Shown piece by piece: positions 16,842-24,206 of a stretch of DNA of 44,084 bases. The stretch's first letter is position 1. Each line of letters opens with the position of its first letter. Location of the stretch: the NCBI GenBank assembly GCA_937921305.1, contig CAKZSU010000006.1, positions 134,646 to 178,729 of the forward strand, read 5' to 3'. Below the pieces are notes generated by a model. The model was given only the letters and a program-made list of their open reading frames with translations. It did not search any database and was not told the origin of the DNA. A program made the translations under genes and the position numbers. The DNA is from an uncultured Patescibacteria group bacterium (GTDB taxonomy: Bacteria > Patescibacteriota > Microgenomatia > UBA10105 > UBA927).

Positions 16842-18053
16842 TTAATATACAACTTCTGTGCCAATTGGAAGCATATCTATCCATAGTTGACCTCGCGTAA
16901 ATTCTATCTCTTTTCCTTTCGCATCAACAAATCGCGTTCTTGCGTTTCTGTTTGGTTTTGACCATACTCCTTTTATCGTTTTTCCGTCCTGGAAAATTAG
17001 AGCATCTCCTTTTCCAATATTTTCATACAACACATGGGCATGTTGATCCACTGACGGAGTATACTTTGCAAATTGCAAAATGACAACTTTTGGAGACAAC
17101 TGTTCATCAACTTCCAAATCTTTATGGGGAACACCTCCGGTAAATCGTTTATAACTATTTGTCTGTCTATCATATTCCCATCGAACGCCATATTTTTCAG
17201 CCATAGAAGCCCACGCGGAGTAAGTGATTACCTGCGATTCGCCTCGAGAGGCTTCTTTTAGACCATCTTTAAATTTCCACGAAACAAAATCTTTGTCCCA
17301 CGGAACGCCTTTCTCATCAACATTCGTCCATTTTCGCATTTGAGCGGCAAACTTCCACAGTCCTTCTGTTTCGCATACCATGGTATGCTCCCATGCCACA
17401 GGACGACCTAATCGCTCAGTGTTTCGATAACATACAGAGTACCGTGAACCGTCAACATCTTGTTGTTTGTATGGAAGACCAAATTGATCTAAATCTTTAA
17501 TCTTCCATTTGTCTATCGCGCAGAGCGCTTTCGCCCGTTCATCAACAGTGGGATCGTCGCATTTCCCAGCGCCGCCAACATGGTTATACAACGCGTCATA
17601 TTCAAGCACCCACGGAAGATAGTACATACGCGCGCTCCGCACGGGAGCAAGCATAAGATTTTGACCCGAAGCTCCGCAATAGAATATTCCTAAAAATCGT
17701 GTAATACCTCCCTCGGCAACAGCTTCATAGACCACATCCGCATGATACAATCCAGACTGTGGTCGAGATTCTTCGTGATTTTCTATCATCACAGCAAGCG
17801 GACGACGCTTGCTCCACGCTTCCTTTTCTTGTTTTGTGTAGAACATTCCGTTGATTGGACACTCCTCCGTTCGAGGAATAGATGGATCTATGACAAAATG
17901 TTTCTGCTTTGGACCGGGAGATGGAGATGACAACGTTGGCAATTCTGTCTGTTTCTGTTGAGGAAAGGCGCTAAACGCCGCATAGGAAAGACCAGTGGAA
18001 ATAAGATAAACGCTTATGCCGATAAACGTAAGTTTAAAGAAATTCCCATTCAT
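16842..18053 (-). CDS. Secreted or membrane-anchored DUF3048 (YerB-like) protein
   Basis: The product is 403 aa. A hydrophobic N-terminus (about residues 7-28) may act as a signal anchor; there is no lipobox Cys. A Ser/Pro-rich linker follows. The DUF3048 signature is clear: RPLAVMIENHEESRPQSGL, then YHADVVYEAVAEGGITRFL, PVRSARMYYLP and YNHVGGAG. The second domain ends with a beta-rich region (GKGDALIFQDGKTIKGVWSK). The biochemical function of this family is unknown; it is widespread in Gram-positive and candidate-phylum envelopes. A promoter candidate lies 28-57 nt upstream. Confidence 0.85.
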   Translation of the reverse strand: MNGNFFKLTFIGISVYLISTGLSYAAFSAFPQQKQTELPTLSSPSPGPKQKHFVIDPSIPRTEECPINGMFYTKQEKEAWSKRRPLAVMIENHEESRPQSGLYHADVVYEAVAEGGITRFLGIFYCGASGQNLMLAPVRSARMYYLPWVLEYDALYNHVGGAGKCDDPTVDERAKALCAIDKWKIKDLDQFGLPYKQQDVDGSRYSVCYRNTERLGRPVAWEHTMVCETEGLWKFAAQMRKWTNVDEKGVPWDKDFVSWKFKDGLKEASRGESQVITYSAWASMAEKYGVRWEYDRQTNSYKRFTGGVPHKDLEVDEQLSPKVVILQFAKYTPSVDQHAHVLYENIGKGDALIFQDGKTIKGVWSKPNRNARTRFVDAKGKEIEFTRGQLWIDMLPIGTEVVY

Positions 18054-18080
18054 AGCAACGAGGACGATCAGTATTCATCT

Positions 18081-18110
18081 ATGGTAAAGGACATTATTCT
18101 CTCTTGTCAA
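18081..18110 (-). promoter_or_regulatory. Putative promoter of the DUF3048 gene, overlapping a palindrome
   Basis: On the minus strand TTGACA (18105-18110) is followed by an 18-nt spacer and TACCAT (18081-18086). The -35 is embedded in the perfect palindrome TTGTCAATTATTGACAA (18104-18120), which could serve as an operator. Confidence 0.45.
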
Positions 18111-18170
18111 TTATTGACAAAGGCGAAATATGTCTTTCTGAGAAGGAAAGATATTCTTCAAGCCTCTGCT

Positions 18171-18197
18171 AGATGTTGAAATGAACTCAGCATGACA
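18171..18197 (+). repeat. Degenerate 27-bp repeat, copy 1
   Basis: The copy begins AGATGTTGAAATGA and ends CTCAGCATGACA. It aligns without gaps to copies at 18250-18276 (inverted), 18318-18344 and 38925-38951 (inverted). The implied consensus starts AGATNYTGAAACAA and ends RTTCAGNATGACA. Confidence 0.6.
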
Positions 18198-18249
18198 AAA
18201 AGAGAAAGTAATCTACTCTTCTAATCAACACTGTTTAATATCAAAATTA

Positions 18250-18276
18250 TCATACTGAATTTGTTTCAGAATCTTG
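18250..18276 (-). repeat. Degenerate 27-bp repeat, copy 2 (inverted)
   Basis: The minus strand reads AGATTCTGAAACAA then ATTCAGTATGA. It is the copy closest to the inferred consensus and has internal dyad symmetry (CTGAA/TTCAG). Confidence 0.55.
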
Positions 18277-18317
18277 AGACTACCAAGAAACAAGAAGCGG
18301 TTATTCCAATCTCTATA

Positions 18318-18344
18318 AGATACTGAAACAGGTTTACTATGACA
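18318..18344 (+). repeat. Degenerate 27-bp repeat, copy 3
   Basis: The copy reads AGATACTGAAACAG then GTTTACTATGACA. It has the same length and orientation as copy 1; the right arm of the dyad is decayed. Confidence 0.55.
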
Positions 18345-18371
18345 AAAATAATTTATAATTATCATATTTTA

Positions 18372-18401
18372 TTGACATAGGGTGTCTTATCGTGATAGTC
18401 T
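18372..18401 (+). promoter_or_regulatory. Putative promoter of the small membrane protein gene
   Basis: TTGACA (18372-18377) is followed by an 18-nt spacer and TAGTCT (18396-18401), preceded by TGA as in an extended -10. Transcription would start about 15 nt before the ATG at 18423. Confidence 0.5.
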
Positions 18402-18422
18402 TTTCACCACATCATTACTTCT

Positions 18423-18707
18423 ATGCCACAAAAAACAAAAAAACAAAAAATACAAAGCAAACAACGACGGATGACCATGAAACAACAAAATATTACTCAT
18501 GATGATATCCACAACACCTCTTTTAAGTCACCATCACATCAACCGATGACATCGCCAATAGTTTTTTCATTCAATCGGCATTCATCAAGTAACCAAACGC
18601 ATCAGATCGAAGATACTCTTTTCCCAGCGGAGCAAGAAATTACAAAAACGGTTATTGTAAGCGTTGCCACGATCGTCGCAGTTGTTCTTGTGTCATTTGC
18701 TCTGTAA
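18423..18707 (+). CDS. Small C-tail-anchored membrane protein of unknown function
   Basis: The product is 94 aa. The N-terminus is basic and Gln-rich (MPQKTKKQKIQSKQRR), the middle is polar and His/Ser-rich, and a single hydrophobic helix ends the protein (TVIVSVATIVAVVLVSFAL). An alternative start is the ATG at 18471. The promoter upstream and the membrane tail support a real gene. No family was recognised. It converges with the next gene. Confidence 0.55.
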   Translation: MPQKTKKQKIQSKQRRMTMKQQNITHDDIHNTSFKSPSHQPMTSPIVFSFNRHSSSNQTHQIEDTLFPAEQEITKTVIVSVATIVAVVLVSFAL

Positions 18708-18762
18708 TCATCCCTAAATATAAACACTTCTTTCGTTATTTAAAGCTGCAGAGACCTCTACA

Positions 18763-19485
18763 TTAAGGAGCTGGAGATGGTTCGGTGGTGCAAATAAAAT
18801 TTGATACATTATATGGACGTTGCCTTCCTGTTTCCTCGAAATATCCACAGGTAAAAGGATTATCAACTATATCAGATGGCGTTGGACGAACCGTAGGAGA
18901 CGATCCCGGTGTAATTGATAATGATACCGTCGGCGTTGATGTAATCGACATTCCCTGCGTTGGTGTCGGCGTGTTGGTGAAAACTGTGGGCATAGGGGTA
19001 TGTTGTGGAATATCTTCTTGTATCTGACGAATAAGTGTTGCGATATCATTGTTTTCCTCTTCTATCGGAATATAGAGTGTATGCGTTCCTTCGTCTGTTT
19101 CAACAACAATCGTCAAATATCTCCCGGAGGGATATCTTTGATGCTCAGCCAAATCTATTTGGGAAGCAAGCTGCATAAGACGAAGAATGTACTTTGGGTC
19201 AGGAGCTCGATATGCGTCCTTCATCTCTCCCCCGCATGTTTCATATCGTTGCACAACGCCATTTGGAAGAATGTCAAGACATGAATCGTCATTCTCCTGA
19301 ATAACTGTAATTCTTCGAATAGACCGCACATTTTGCGTTGCTGGAGGATCAGACGGTCGAACAAGCAATCGCTCAAGACCTTGATCGTGCTTTTTGCCGT
19401 AGTATTGGAGAATGCTATAGAGAAGGAAAAAAACCACTACAAGAATCAAAAAGAAAAAAAGAAGATATATCGATCGAATCCTCAT
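18763..19485 (-). CDS. Membrane-anchored protein with Thr/Pro-rich tail, unknown function
   Basis: The product is 240 aa. It has a strong N-terminal membrane helix (about residues 5-26), an extracytoplasmic region of about 130 aa with a Cys pair (DDSCLDILPNG...YETCGG), a Thr/Ser/Pro-rich linker of about 50 residues, and a short C-terminus with two more Cys (FTCGYF, NFICTTE). Disulfides are plausible. I recognise no family. It is downstream of the pilin gene on the same strand, separated by a likely terminator, so a pilus role is not shown. Confidence 0.6.
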   Translation of the reverse strand: MRIRSIYLLFFFLILVVVFFLLYSILQYYGKKHDQGLERLLVRPSDPPATQNVRSIRRITVIQENDDSCLDILPNGVVQRYETCGGEMKDAYRAPDPKYILRLMQLASQIDLAEHQRYPSGRYLTIVVETDEGTHTLYIPIEEENNDIATLIRQIQEDIPQHTPMPTVFTNTPTPTQGMSITSTPTVSLSITPGSSPTVRPTPSDIVDNPFTCGYFEETGRQRPYNVSNFICTTEPSPAP

Positions 19486-19508
19486 GGATGCTTTATCAAA
19501 GAAAAGAA

Positions 19509-19530
19509 CCTCTCCTCTAAATTGGAGAGG
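19509..19530 (-). terminator. Putative terminator of the pilin gene
   Basis: A perfect 7-bp stem (CCTCTCC/GGAGAGG) with an 8-nt loop lies 30 nt after the pilin stop. On the minus strand it is followed by TTCTTTTCTTTG, a T-rich but interrupted tail. Confidence 0.5.
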
Positions 19531-19559
19531 ATCTCTTCTTTGAACGCGATCAACACATG

Positions 19560-19988
19560 TTATCGAACAACGGTAATATAGGTTCCCGGATTCAATTCGC
19601 TTGACGCGCTCGCGATAATACGCCCGCCTTGCCTAAAAATAATATATTGCGTATTTGCATCGGTTCCGTTTGACGGATCTCTCGGAATCGCGGCAATATA
19701 TGTCGGGACTAATACCGTAGATAAATTAACGCCAGACGTGCCAATATTTTGCGGCGTTGCTGTAATGATTGTTGGAATATCTCCGTTATTTTCTGACGCG
19801 TATTGATATAACGCATTTGTAATTCCATACAGATCCGCTCTTCGCTGCGTATCACGCGCCGACGCAAATTGTCTCCCCGGATTTACCGCCACCAATACAA
19901 CCGCCGCAAGAATTCCGATAATACCGATAACAACGAGAAGTTCGATGAGCGTAAATCCTCGCTGAGACATCTGTTTTATTGTCTGCAT
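19560..19988 (-). CDS. Type IV major pilin (prepilin)
   Basis: The product is 142 aa. The prepilin motif is QRGFTLIELLVVIGIIGILA, with a cleavage site after the Gly and Glu at mature position 5, then a hydrophobic helix. The remainder is a small globular domain with no Cys pair. The start at 19988 is fixed by a strong Shine-Dalgarno (GGGGGTGA) 8 nt upstream. It has its own promoter and a likely terminator, as expected for a highly expressed structural subunit. No prepilin peptidase is in the window. Confidence 0.92.
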   Translation of the reverse strand: MQTIKQMSQRGFTLIELLVVIGIIGILAAVVLVAVNPGRQFASARDTQRRADLYGITNALYQYASENNGDIPTIITATPQNIGTSGVNLSTVLVPTYIAAIPRDPSNGTDANTQYIIFRQGGRIIASASSELNPGTYITVVR

Positions 19989-20035
19989 GCTTCGCTCACC
20001 CCCTTTCTTGGATAGAACCACTTATTCATATCATG

Positions 20036-20065
20036 AGCGTAACAGATATATAAAAATATTGTCAA
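20036..20065 (-). promoter_or_regulatory. Promoter of the major pilin gene
   Basis: On the minus strand TTGACA (20060-20065) is followed by an 18-nt spacer and TACGCT (20036-20041), preceded by TGT as in an extended -10. This leaves a leader of about 40 nt containing the strong Shine-Dalgarno. Confidence 0.65.
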
Positions 20066-20086
20066 TCATGGATCCTTCACCATGTG

Positions 20087-20299
20087 CTACTCTTGATTTC
20101 GTAATAATTTCACCGCTTTTGAAAGAGTTGAGTCGTCAATTAAAGAAGATCCTTTCGACAATTGTTTTTGCCCTCCATAAAGAATAATTAATGAGAAAAA
20201 AACAATCGCAATATTGACGACAAACCAGACGCCTAACCCTATAAAAAGGGAAAACCCAATCAATGTTTCCTTGTCAACTGGTGAACGGATTTTTGACAT
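20087..20299 (-). CDS. Small membrane protein of the pilus operon
   Basis: The product is 70 aa with one long hydrophobic stretch (about residues 13-42), possibly two short helices, and a charged C-terminus. Its start overlaps the end of the pilO-like gene by 26 nt, which argues for coupled translation and a real gene. The position corresponds to where pilP would lie in Gram-negative pilMNOP operons. No sequence similarity to PilP, a lipoprotein, is visible. Function unknown. Confidence 0.55.
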   Translation of the reverse strand: MSKIRSPVDKETLIGFSLFIGLGVWFVVNIAIVFFSLIILYGGQKQLSKGSSLIDDSTLSKAVKLLRNQE

Positions 20300-20816
20300 A
20301 GAGTTTTATAAGCAGTGTAACATTCATATCTCCTTGAATTCCATTGAAATCCCCCATAGACAATGTCATCAATCTTGTCATATATGGAAGTTGCTCTAAT
20401 TCTTGAAGAAATGAGATAAGAGAATCTTTATTGGTAGTCAGCGTCACACGAAAGAGTAAAAATAACTTATCGCCTTCTTGTTGCGGCGACGAAGAAAAAA
20501 AACGAGCGGACACATTGCTTCCATGCTTTTTTGCGACATCTTGTAGTGTTTCCAAAAAAACCAATACATCTTCTTCCGAAGGAAACACAGCAAGTAAATC
20601 TTCTATATTATCTTTATAGGTAGCATAAATTTCCTCTGAAGAATTGATAATCGATTGATCTTGTTCAAGTTGCTTCTTTTGTTGTTGGAGCAAACGAATA
20701 ACATTCACTTGAGTTCGCAACACATAGAACAATCCAACATTGATCAACGCTATTCCTAAAAGGATCACGATAAGTCGCTCCAACGATGAATCAAGAAATA
20801 AAGATTTTTTTTTCAT
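20274..20816 (-). CDS. pilO: PilO-like pilus alignment protein
   Basis: The product is 180 aa. It has an N-terminal membrane helix (about residues 11-32), then a coiled coil (QQQKKQLEQDQSIINSSEE) and a ferredoxin-like domain ending in a strand-rich region, which is the PilO architecture. It follows the PilM-PilN fusion by 1 nt. In pilus machines PilN and PilO form a heterodimer linking PilM at the cytoplasmic face to the outside. The call rests on architecture and gene order more than sequence identity. Confidence 0.75.
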   Translation of the reverse strand: MKKKSLFLDSSLERLIVILLGIALINVGLFYVLRTQVNVIRLLQQQKKQLEQDQSIINSSEEIYATYKDNIEDLLAVFPSEEDVLVFLETLQDVAKKHGSNVSARFFSSSPQQEGDKLFLLFRVTLTTNKDSLISFLQELEQLPYMTRLMTLSMGDFNGIQGDMNVTLLIKLYVKNPFTS

Positions 20817-20817
20817 A

Positions 20818-22233
20818 CTATTCTTTCATCGTTACGGTAACAGAAAAAGAGATATCTGTCGAAGCTTCTAAGAGTGAGAGAGGAAAAGAAATTTTTGTAA
20901 ATTCGTTTGCGTTGTCAACATTCGACTTAAACTCCAATAACGCGTCTCTCGTTTTTGCGACGCCAGAAAGCGCAAACGATCGCTTGCTATCATCATAATC
21001 TATTTGCATTAGAGTTACATCTTTCGGAATTAAAGAAATAATCCTGTCAATTTTTTCTCGAGGAGTTTTTCTCATTGGGGCCAACGCAATGATTTGCTTC
21101 GCAATACTATTGATTTTTAACAAATTTTGAGAAGATTGCTGACTCGTCTCAACAATAAATGTTAATTGTTTTATCTCTCTTTCCAACTCTTGCTTTTGAA
21201 CAAGCAAAATAAGCAATACAAGAAGGACAAACACGCAATAGGATGCGGAAATAGAAATAGAACGAAATAATAGAGATCGATAGTACTGAATCTTTCGTTC
21301 TTTTTCATGAGATTCCTGCATCATGGGAGGGAGAAGATTGATAATGCTCTCTTGAGAAACATTGTGAATTTTCATTGAAGCGACTGCGTACGCCTTGTTG
21401 AATCGAGGATTTTTTATTGGCGTTGAAAGCGATTTCACAGAAAATGGCATTCCTTGAAACACCTGTGAATTTCCAAATTCCCCTGTCAACACAATATCCA
21501 ACACTTCCTCTGTAATAACACCCTTTTCTCTATAATACGAAACAATTTCTTGTATTGTTTGTTTTATATTTTGAATATATACCTCTGTAGTATCTCCTTT
21601 TGATACATGAATAATGGTAGTAAATAAAGACTGATCTCCTTCAACAAGCGTCACATACGCAAGAGTTCTTCCAATTTCCACAAGAATCGCTCGCTTATCT
21701 TTGGAAAGACCCAATAAATGACAAATTGTTGACGCATCTGGCTGAAGATTTAATGGTTTTAATCCCACAGACAATAACACGTTCACGATAGGATCTATTG
21801 TCTTTTTTTGAGAAGCGACGACGCTTACCACATATCTATCATTATTTTTTCGAAGAATTTTCCAATCAATATATATGTCATCCTGTGGGAATGGGAAGAG
21901 CTCTTTGCTTCGCCATATAATCGCCTCTGACAATTCTTCCGAAGAAAGGATCGGAAGTTCGATTTCTCGTGTATAGGCAAACACTTCAGGAAAAGTAACC
22001 ACAACATATGGCGTGATAAATTTCCCATCTGTTCGAAGTTTTTTTACTCCTTCTTGAAATACATCAGCTTTGGTTAATATTCCTTGACAAAATAATTCTT
22101 CTGGAAATATGACCTCTGCGGCGCATATTACTTCTCCTTTTTGATTAATCTGTGTACCATGAAGGGAAGTTTGATCTATAGAGAGTCCAAAAAAATCTCG
22201 TTTCGGAAGAATAATGTTAGGCAGGGATATCAT
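20818..22233 (-). CDS. PilM-PilN fusion protein
   Basis: The product is 471 aa. Residues 1-290 are an actin-like PilM: the start FFGLSIDQTSLHGTQI resembles the PilM beta-hairpin, and YVVVTFPEVFAYTREIELP, LVEIGRTLAYVTLV and TGEFGN mark the nucleotide-binding fold. Residues 298-303 are INLLPP, the PilN motif that normally docks into PilM. A membrane helix (about 322-345), coiled coil and PilN-type ferredoxin-like domain follow. In most species these are two genes. Here the docking peptide is covalently linked to its receptor. No stop or frameshift lies at the junction. Confidence 0.85.
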   Translation of the reverse strand: MISLPNIILPKRDFFGLSIDQTSLHGTQINQKGEVICAAEVIFPEELFCQGILTKADVFQEGVKKLRTDGKFITPYVVVTFPEVFAYTREIELPILSSEELSEAIIWRSKELFPFPQDDIYIDWKILRKNNDRYVVSVVASQKKTIDPIVNVLLSVGLKPLNLQPDASTICHLLGLSKDKRAILVEIGRTLAYVTLVEGDQSLFTTIIHVSKGDTTEVYIQNIKQTIQEIVSYYREKGVITEEVLDIVLTGEFGNSQVFQGMPFSVKSLSTPIKNPRFNKAYAVASMKIHNVSQESIINLLPPMMQESHEKERKIQYYRSLLFRSISISASYCVFVLLVLLILLVQKQELEREIKQLTFIVETSQQSSQNLLKINSIAKQIIALAPMRKTPREKIDRIISLIPKDVTLMQIDYDDSKRSFALSGVAKTRDALLEFKSNVDNANEFTKISFPLSLLEASTDISFSVTVTMKE

Positions 22234-22248
22234 ATGTGATACATATTT

Positions 22249-22268
22249 ATTGTAGCATGCGATATTAT
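22249..22268. promoter_or_regulatory. Divergent promoters between pilMN and pseudopilin genes
   Basis: On the plus strand TATTAT (22263-22268) ends 10 nt before the ATG at 22279. On the minus strand TACAAT (22249-22254) lies 15 nt before the pilMN ATG at 22233. -35 boxes are unclear. Confidence 0.4.
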
Positions 22269-22278
22269 AAAAAGAGCC

Positions 22279-23592
22279 ATGAATAAAGGATTGACATTAA
22301 TCGAAACAGTGGTTGCAGTTGGTGTGCTCATCGTTTTTTTTGCTCTTGTCTTCTTTCTTCTCTATCAAATTCTTAATAATATTGGCTACGCGCAAATTCG
22401 ATCCGTCGGATTATCAATCGGACAAACACAGATAGAACTTATCCGCAATCTTCCGTACAACAGTGTTGGAACCATCGGAGGCATTCCTCCTGGTCCAATT
22501 CCTCAACAAGAACAAATCACAAGAAATACTCAAACATTTACCGTAAAAACCGATATTATTTATATTGACGATCCGTTCGATAATACCGCGCCAAACGATC
22601 CTATTCCATCAGATTATAAACGCGTTCGTGTGCAAGTGTCTTGGGGCGAAGCATATCCGTCTCGCATGCCCGTCACATTTGTCACAAATATTGCTCCAAA
22701 TGGCATAGAATCAAACCCGGGAGGAGGAACATTGTTTGTCCAAGTTATAAACGCGCAAGGAAATCCCGTGCCAAACGCGACTGTCCAATTTATGAATACT
22801 TCGGTCAATCCAGCAATCAATTACAACACATTAACAAATATGAATGGCAATGTTGTTCTCCCTGGCGCTCCCTCATGCGTTACATGTTATAAAATCACGA
22901 CGACGAAAGACGGATACTCAACAGACCGGACATATGGCACAGAAGAAGTCGCAAATCCTATTCTTCCACACGCGACAGTTATTGAAGGACAAGTAACCCA
23001 ATTAACATTTGCGATAGATCAAGTGGGAAGCATTCAAGTCAGATCATTTGGATCGCAAGCGAATGGGTATCCTCCTGTAGCAAATGTTCTTTTTACATTG
23101 AGAGGAAGCAAAATAATAGGGACAGATACAACTGATACTCCTGTCTATAAGTATAGCTATCGAACAAATACAGGCGGAGGAATGGTGAGCATCCCAAACC
23201 TTGAATGGGACAACTATACCATTGATTTATCAGATTCTCACTATACTCTTGCAGGATCAACACCAACCAATCCGATCACTCTCTCGCCCGGACAAAATAG
23301 GACTGTCGATATCGTCGTTGAACCAAAATATAACGCGTCGCTTTTGATTACATTAAAAGATCAAATGGGCAATCTTATCGGATCGGGATCAGCAAATATA
23401 AAAAATTCGATCAACACGATTGATAGTACGAAATTCACTCCTGCAAGCGGATCGCCTGACTACGGGCAACTGTTTTTTAATAATCTTCCCGTCGGACTCT
23501 ATTACCTTATTGCAAGCGCAACAGGGTATCAATCGGCGACAAGTTCTATGAATATTACGACCAACACGGAAACAACGCTTATTTTACAATGA
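22279..23592 (+). CDS. Large minor pseudopilin with surface beta-sandwich domains
   Basis: The product is 437 aa. The N-terminus is a prepilin helix (NKGLTLIETVVAVGVLIVFF) with Gly-Leu cleavage position and Glu5. Residues after about 140 look like two or three carboxypeptidase-regulatory/CnaB-type beta-sandwiches: GTLFVQVINAQGNPVPNATV with TNMNGNVVLPG, then VGSIQVRSFGSQANG, then SLLITLKDQMGNLIGSG with YYLIASATGYQ. Such domains are common in adhesins and could decorate the pilus tip. Two Cys (PSCVTCYK) lie in the first sandwich. It begins a three-gene plus-strand unit. Confidence 0.8.
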   Translation: MNKGLTLIETVVAVGVLIVFFALVFFLLYQILNNIGYAQIRSVGLSIGQTQIELIRNLPYNSVGTIGGIPPGPIPQQEQITRNTQTFTVKTDIIYIDDPFDNTAPNDPIPSDYKRVRVQVSWGEAYPSRMPVTFVTNIAPNGIESNPGGGTLFVQVINAQGNPVPNATVQFMNTSVNPAINYNTLTNMNGNVVLPGAPSCVTCYKITTTKDGYSTDRTYGTEEVANPILPHATVIEGQVTQLTFAIDQVGSIQVRSFGSQANGYPPVANVLFTLRGSKIIGTDTTDTPVYKYSYRTNTGGGMVSIPNLEWDNYTIDLSDSHYTLAGSTPTNPITLSPGQNRTVDIVVEPKYNASLLITLKDQMGNLIGSGSANIKNSINTIDSTKFTPASGSPDYGQLFFNNLPVGLYYLIASATGYQSATSSMNITTNTETTLILQ

Positions 23593-23596
23593 TACT

Positions 23597-24196
23597 ATGA
23601 GAGGATTTACCCTCCTTGAATTTATTCTTGCCATCTTTCTTTTTTCAAGCATCGTTGGATTTGTTTCCTTCTTTTTTATTTCATATCTTCAAACCTACTC
23701 TTTCTCTTTTGAACATCAACGAATTATCAATGAAGCGCAAGGAGGAATGACACAGATGATTCGAGAAATACGAAAAATCAGAAATGGAGACAATGGATCA
23801 TGGCCGATTATTCAAGCGGACGATTTCTCATTTGCATTTTATGCAGATGTCACGAATGATGGACGAACCGATAGAGTCAGATATTTTCTTGATGGAACAG
23901 AACTTAAACGAGGAGTCATTGAACCAACTGCAGTGCCTGTTTCCTACCCTCTTCAGAATGAAACAATTACCACAATTGCTCGATTTGTTCACGCAACATC
24001 ATCAGCAATATTTCGCTATTACAACGGCGATTGGCCGGGAGACACGATCAATAATCCCCTTTCTCCTTCTCAGCGAGTCCTCAATACGCGATTTGTGGAA
24101 GTTACGCTCACGATTTATCCACCTAGTCAATCTGTCACAAAACCATTTACGCTTTCAAGCGGCGTCACAATACGAAGCATGAAAACGAATTTATAA
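23597..24196 (+). CDS. Minor pseudopilin (GspJ/PilW-like)
   Basis: The product is 199 aa. It starts with the prepilin segment MRGFTLLEFILAIFLFSS, so the leader is only two residues before the cleavable Gly. A helical stalk continues to about residue 50, followed by a globular domain (QADDFSFAFYADVTNDGRTD...RVRYFLDG) typical of GspJ/PilW-type minor pilins. It starts 4 nt after the preceding gene. It probably belongs to the priming tip complex. Confidence 0.78.
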   Translation: MRGFTLLEFILAIFLFSSIVGFVSFFFISYLQTYSFSFEHQRIINEAQGGMTQMIREIRKIRNGDNGSWPIIQADDFSFAFYADVTNDGRTDRVRYFLDGTELKRGVIEPTAVPVSYPLQNETITTIARFVHATSSAIFRYYNGDWPGDTINNPLSPSQRVLNTRFVEVTLTIYPPSQSVTKPFTLSSGVTIRSMKTNL

Positions 24197-24206
24197 CAAT
24201 CAACAT

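Larger units (their letters stand above)
18054..18422. other. Gene-free stretch with promoters and repeats
   Basis: This 369-nt gap between two divergent genes contains no convincing ORF. It holds a promoter for the DUF3048 gene, a 17-nt palindrome, three copies of a degenerate 27-bp repeat, and a promoter for the small membrane protein at 18423. Nothing else was recognised. Confidence 0.7.

Noticed and set aside
18054-18422. CRISPR array
   Set aside because: The three 27-bp units are degenerate, in mixed orientation and unevenly spaced, and no cas genes are present.
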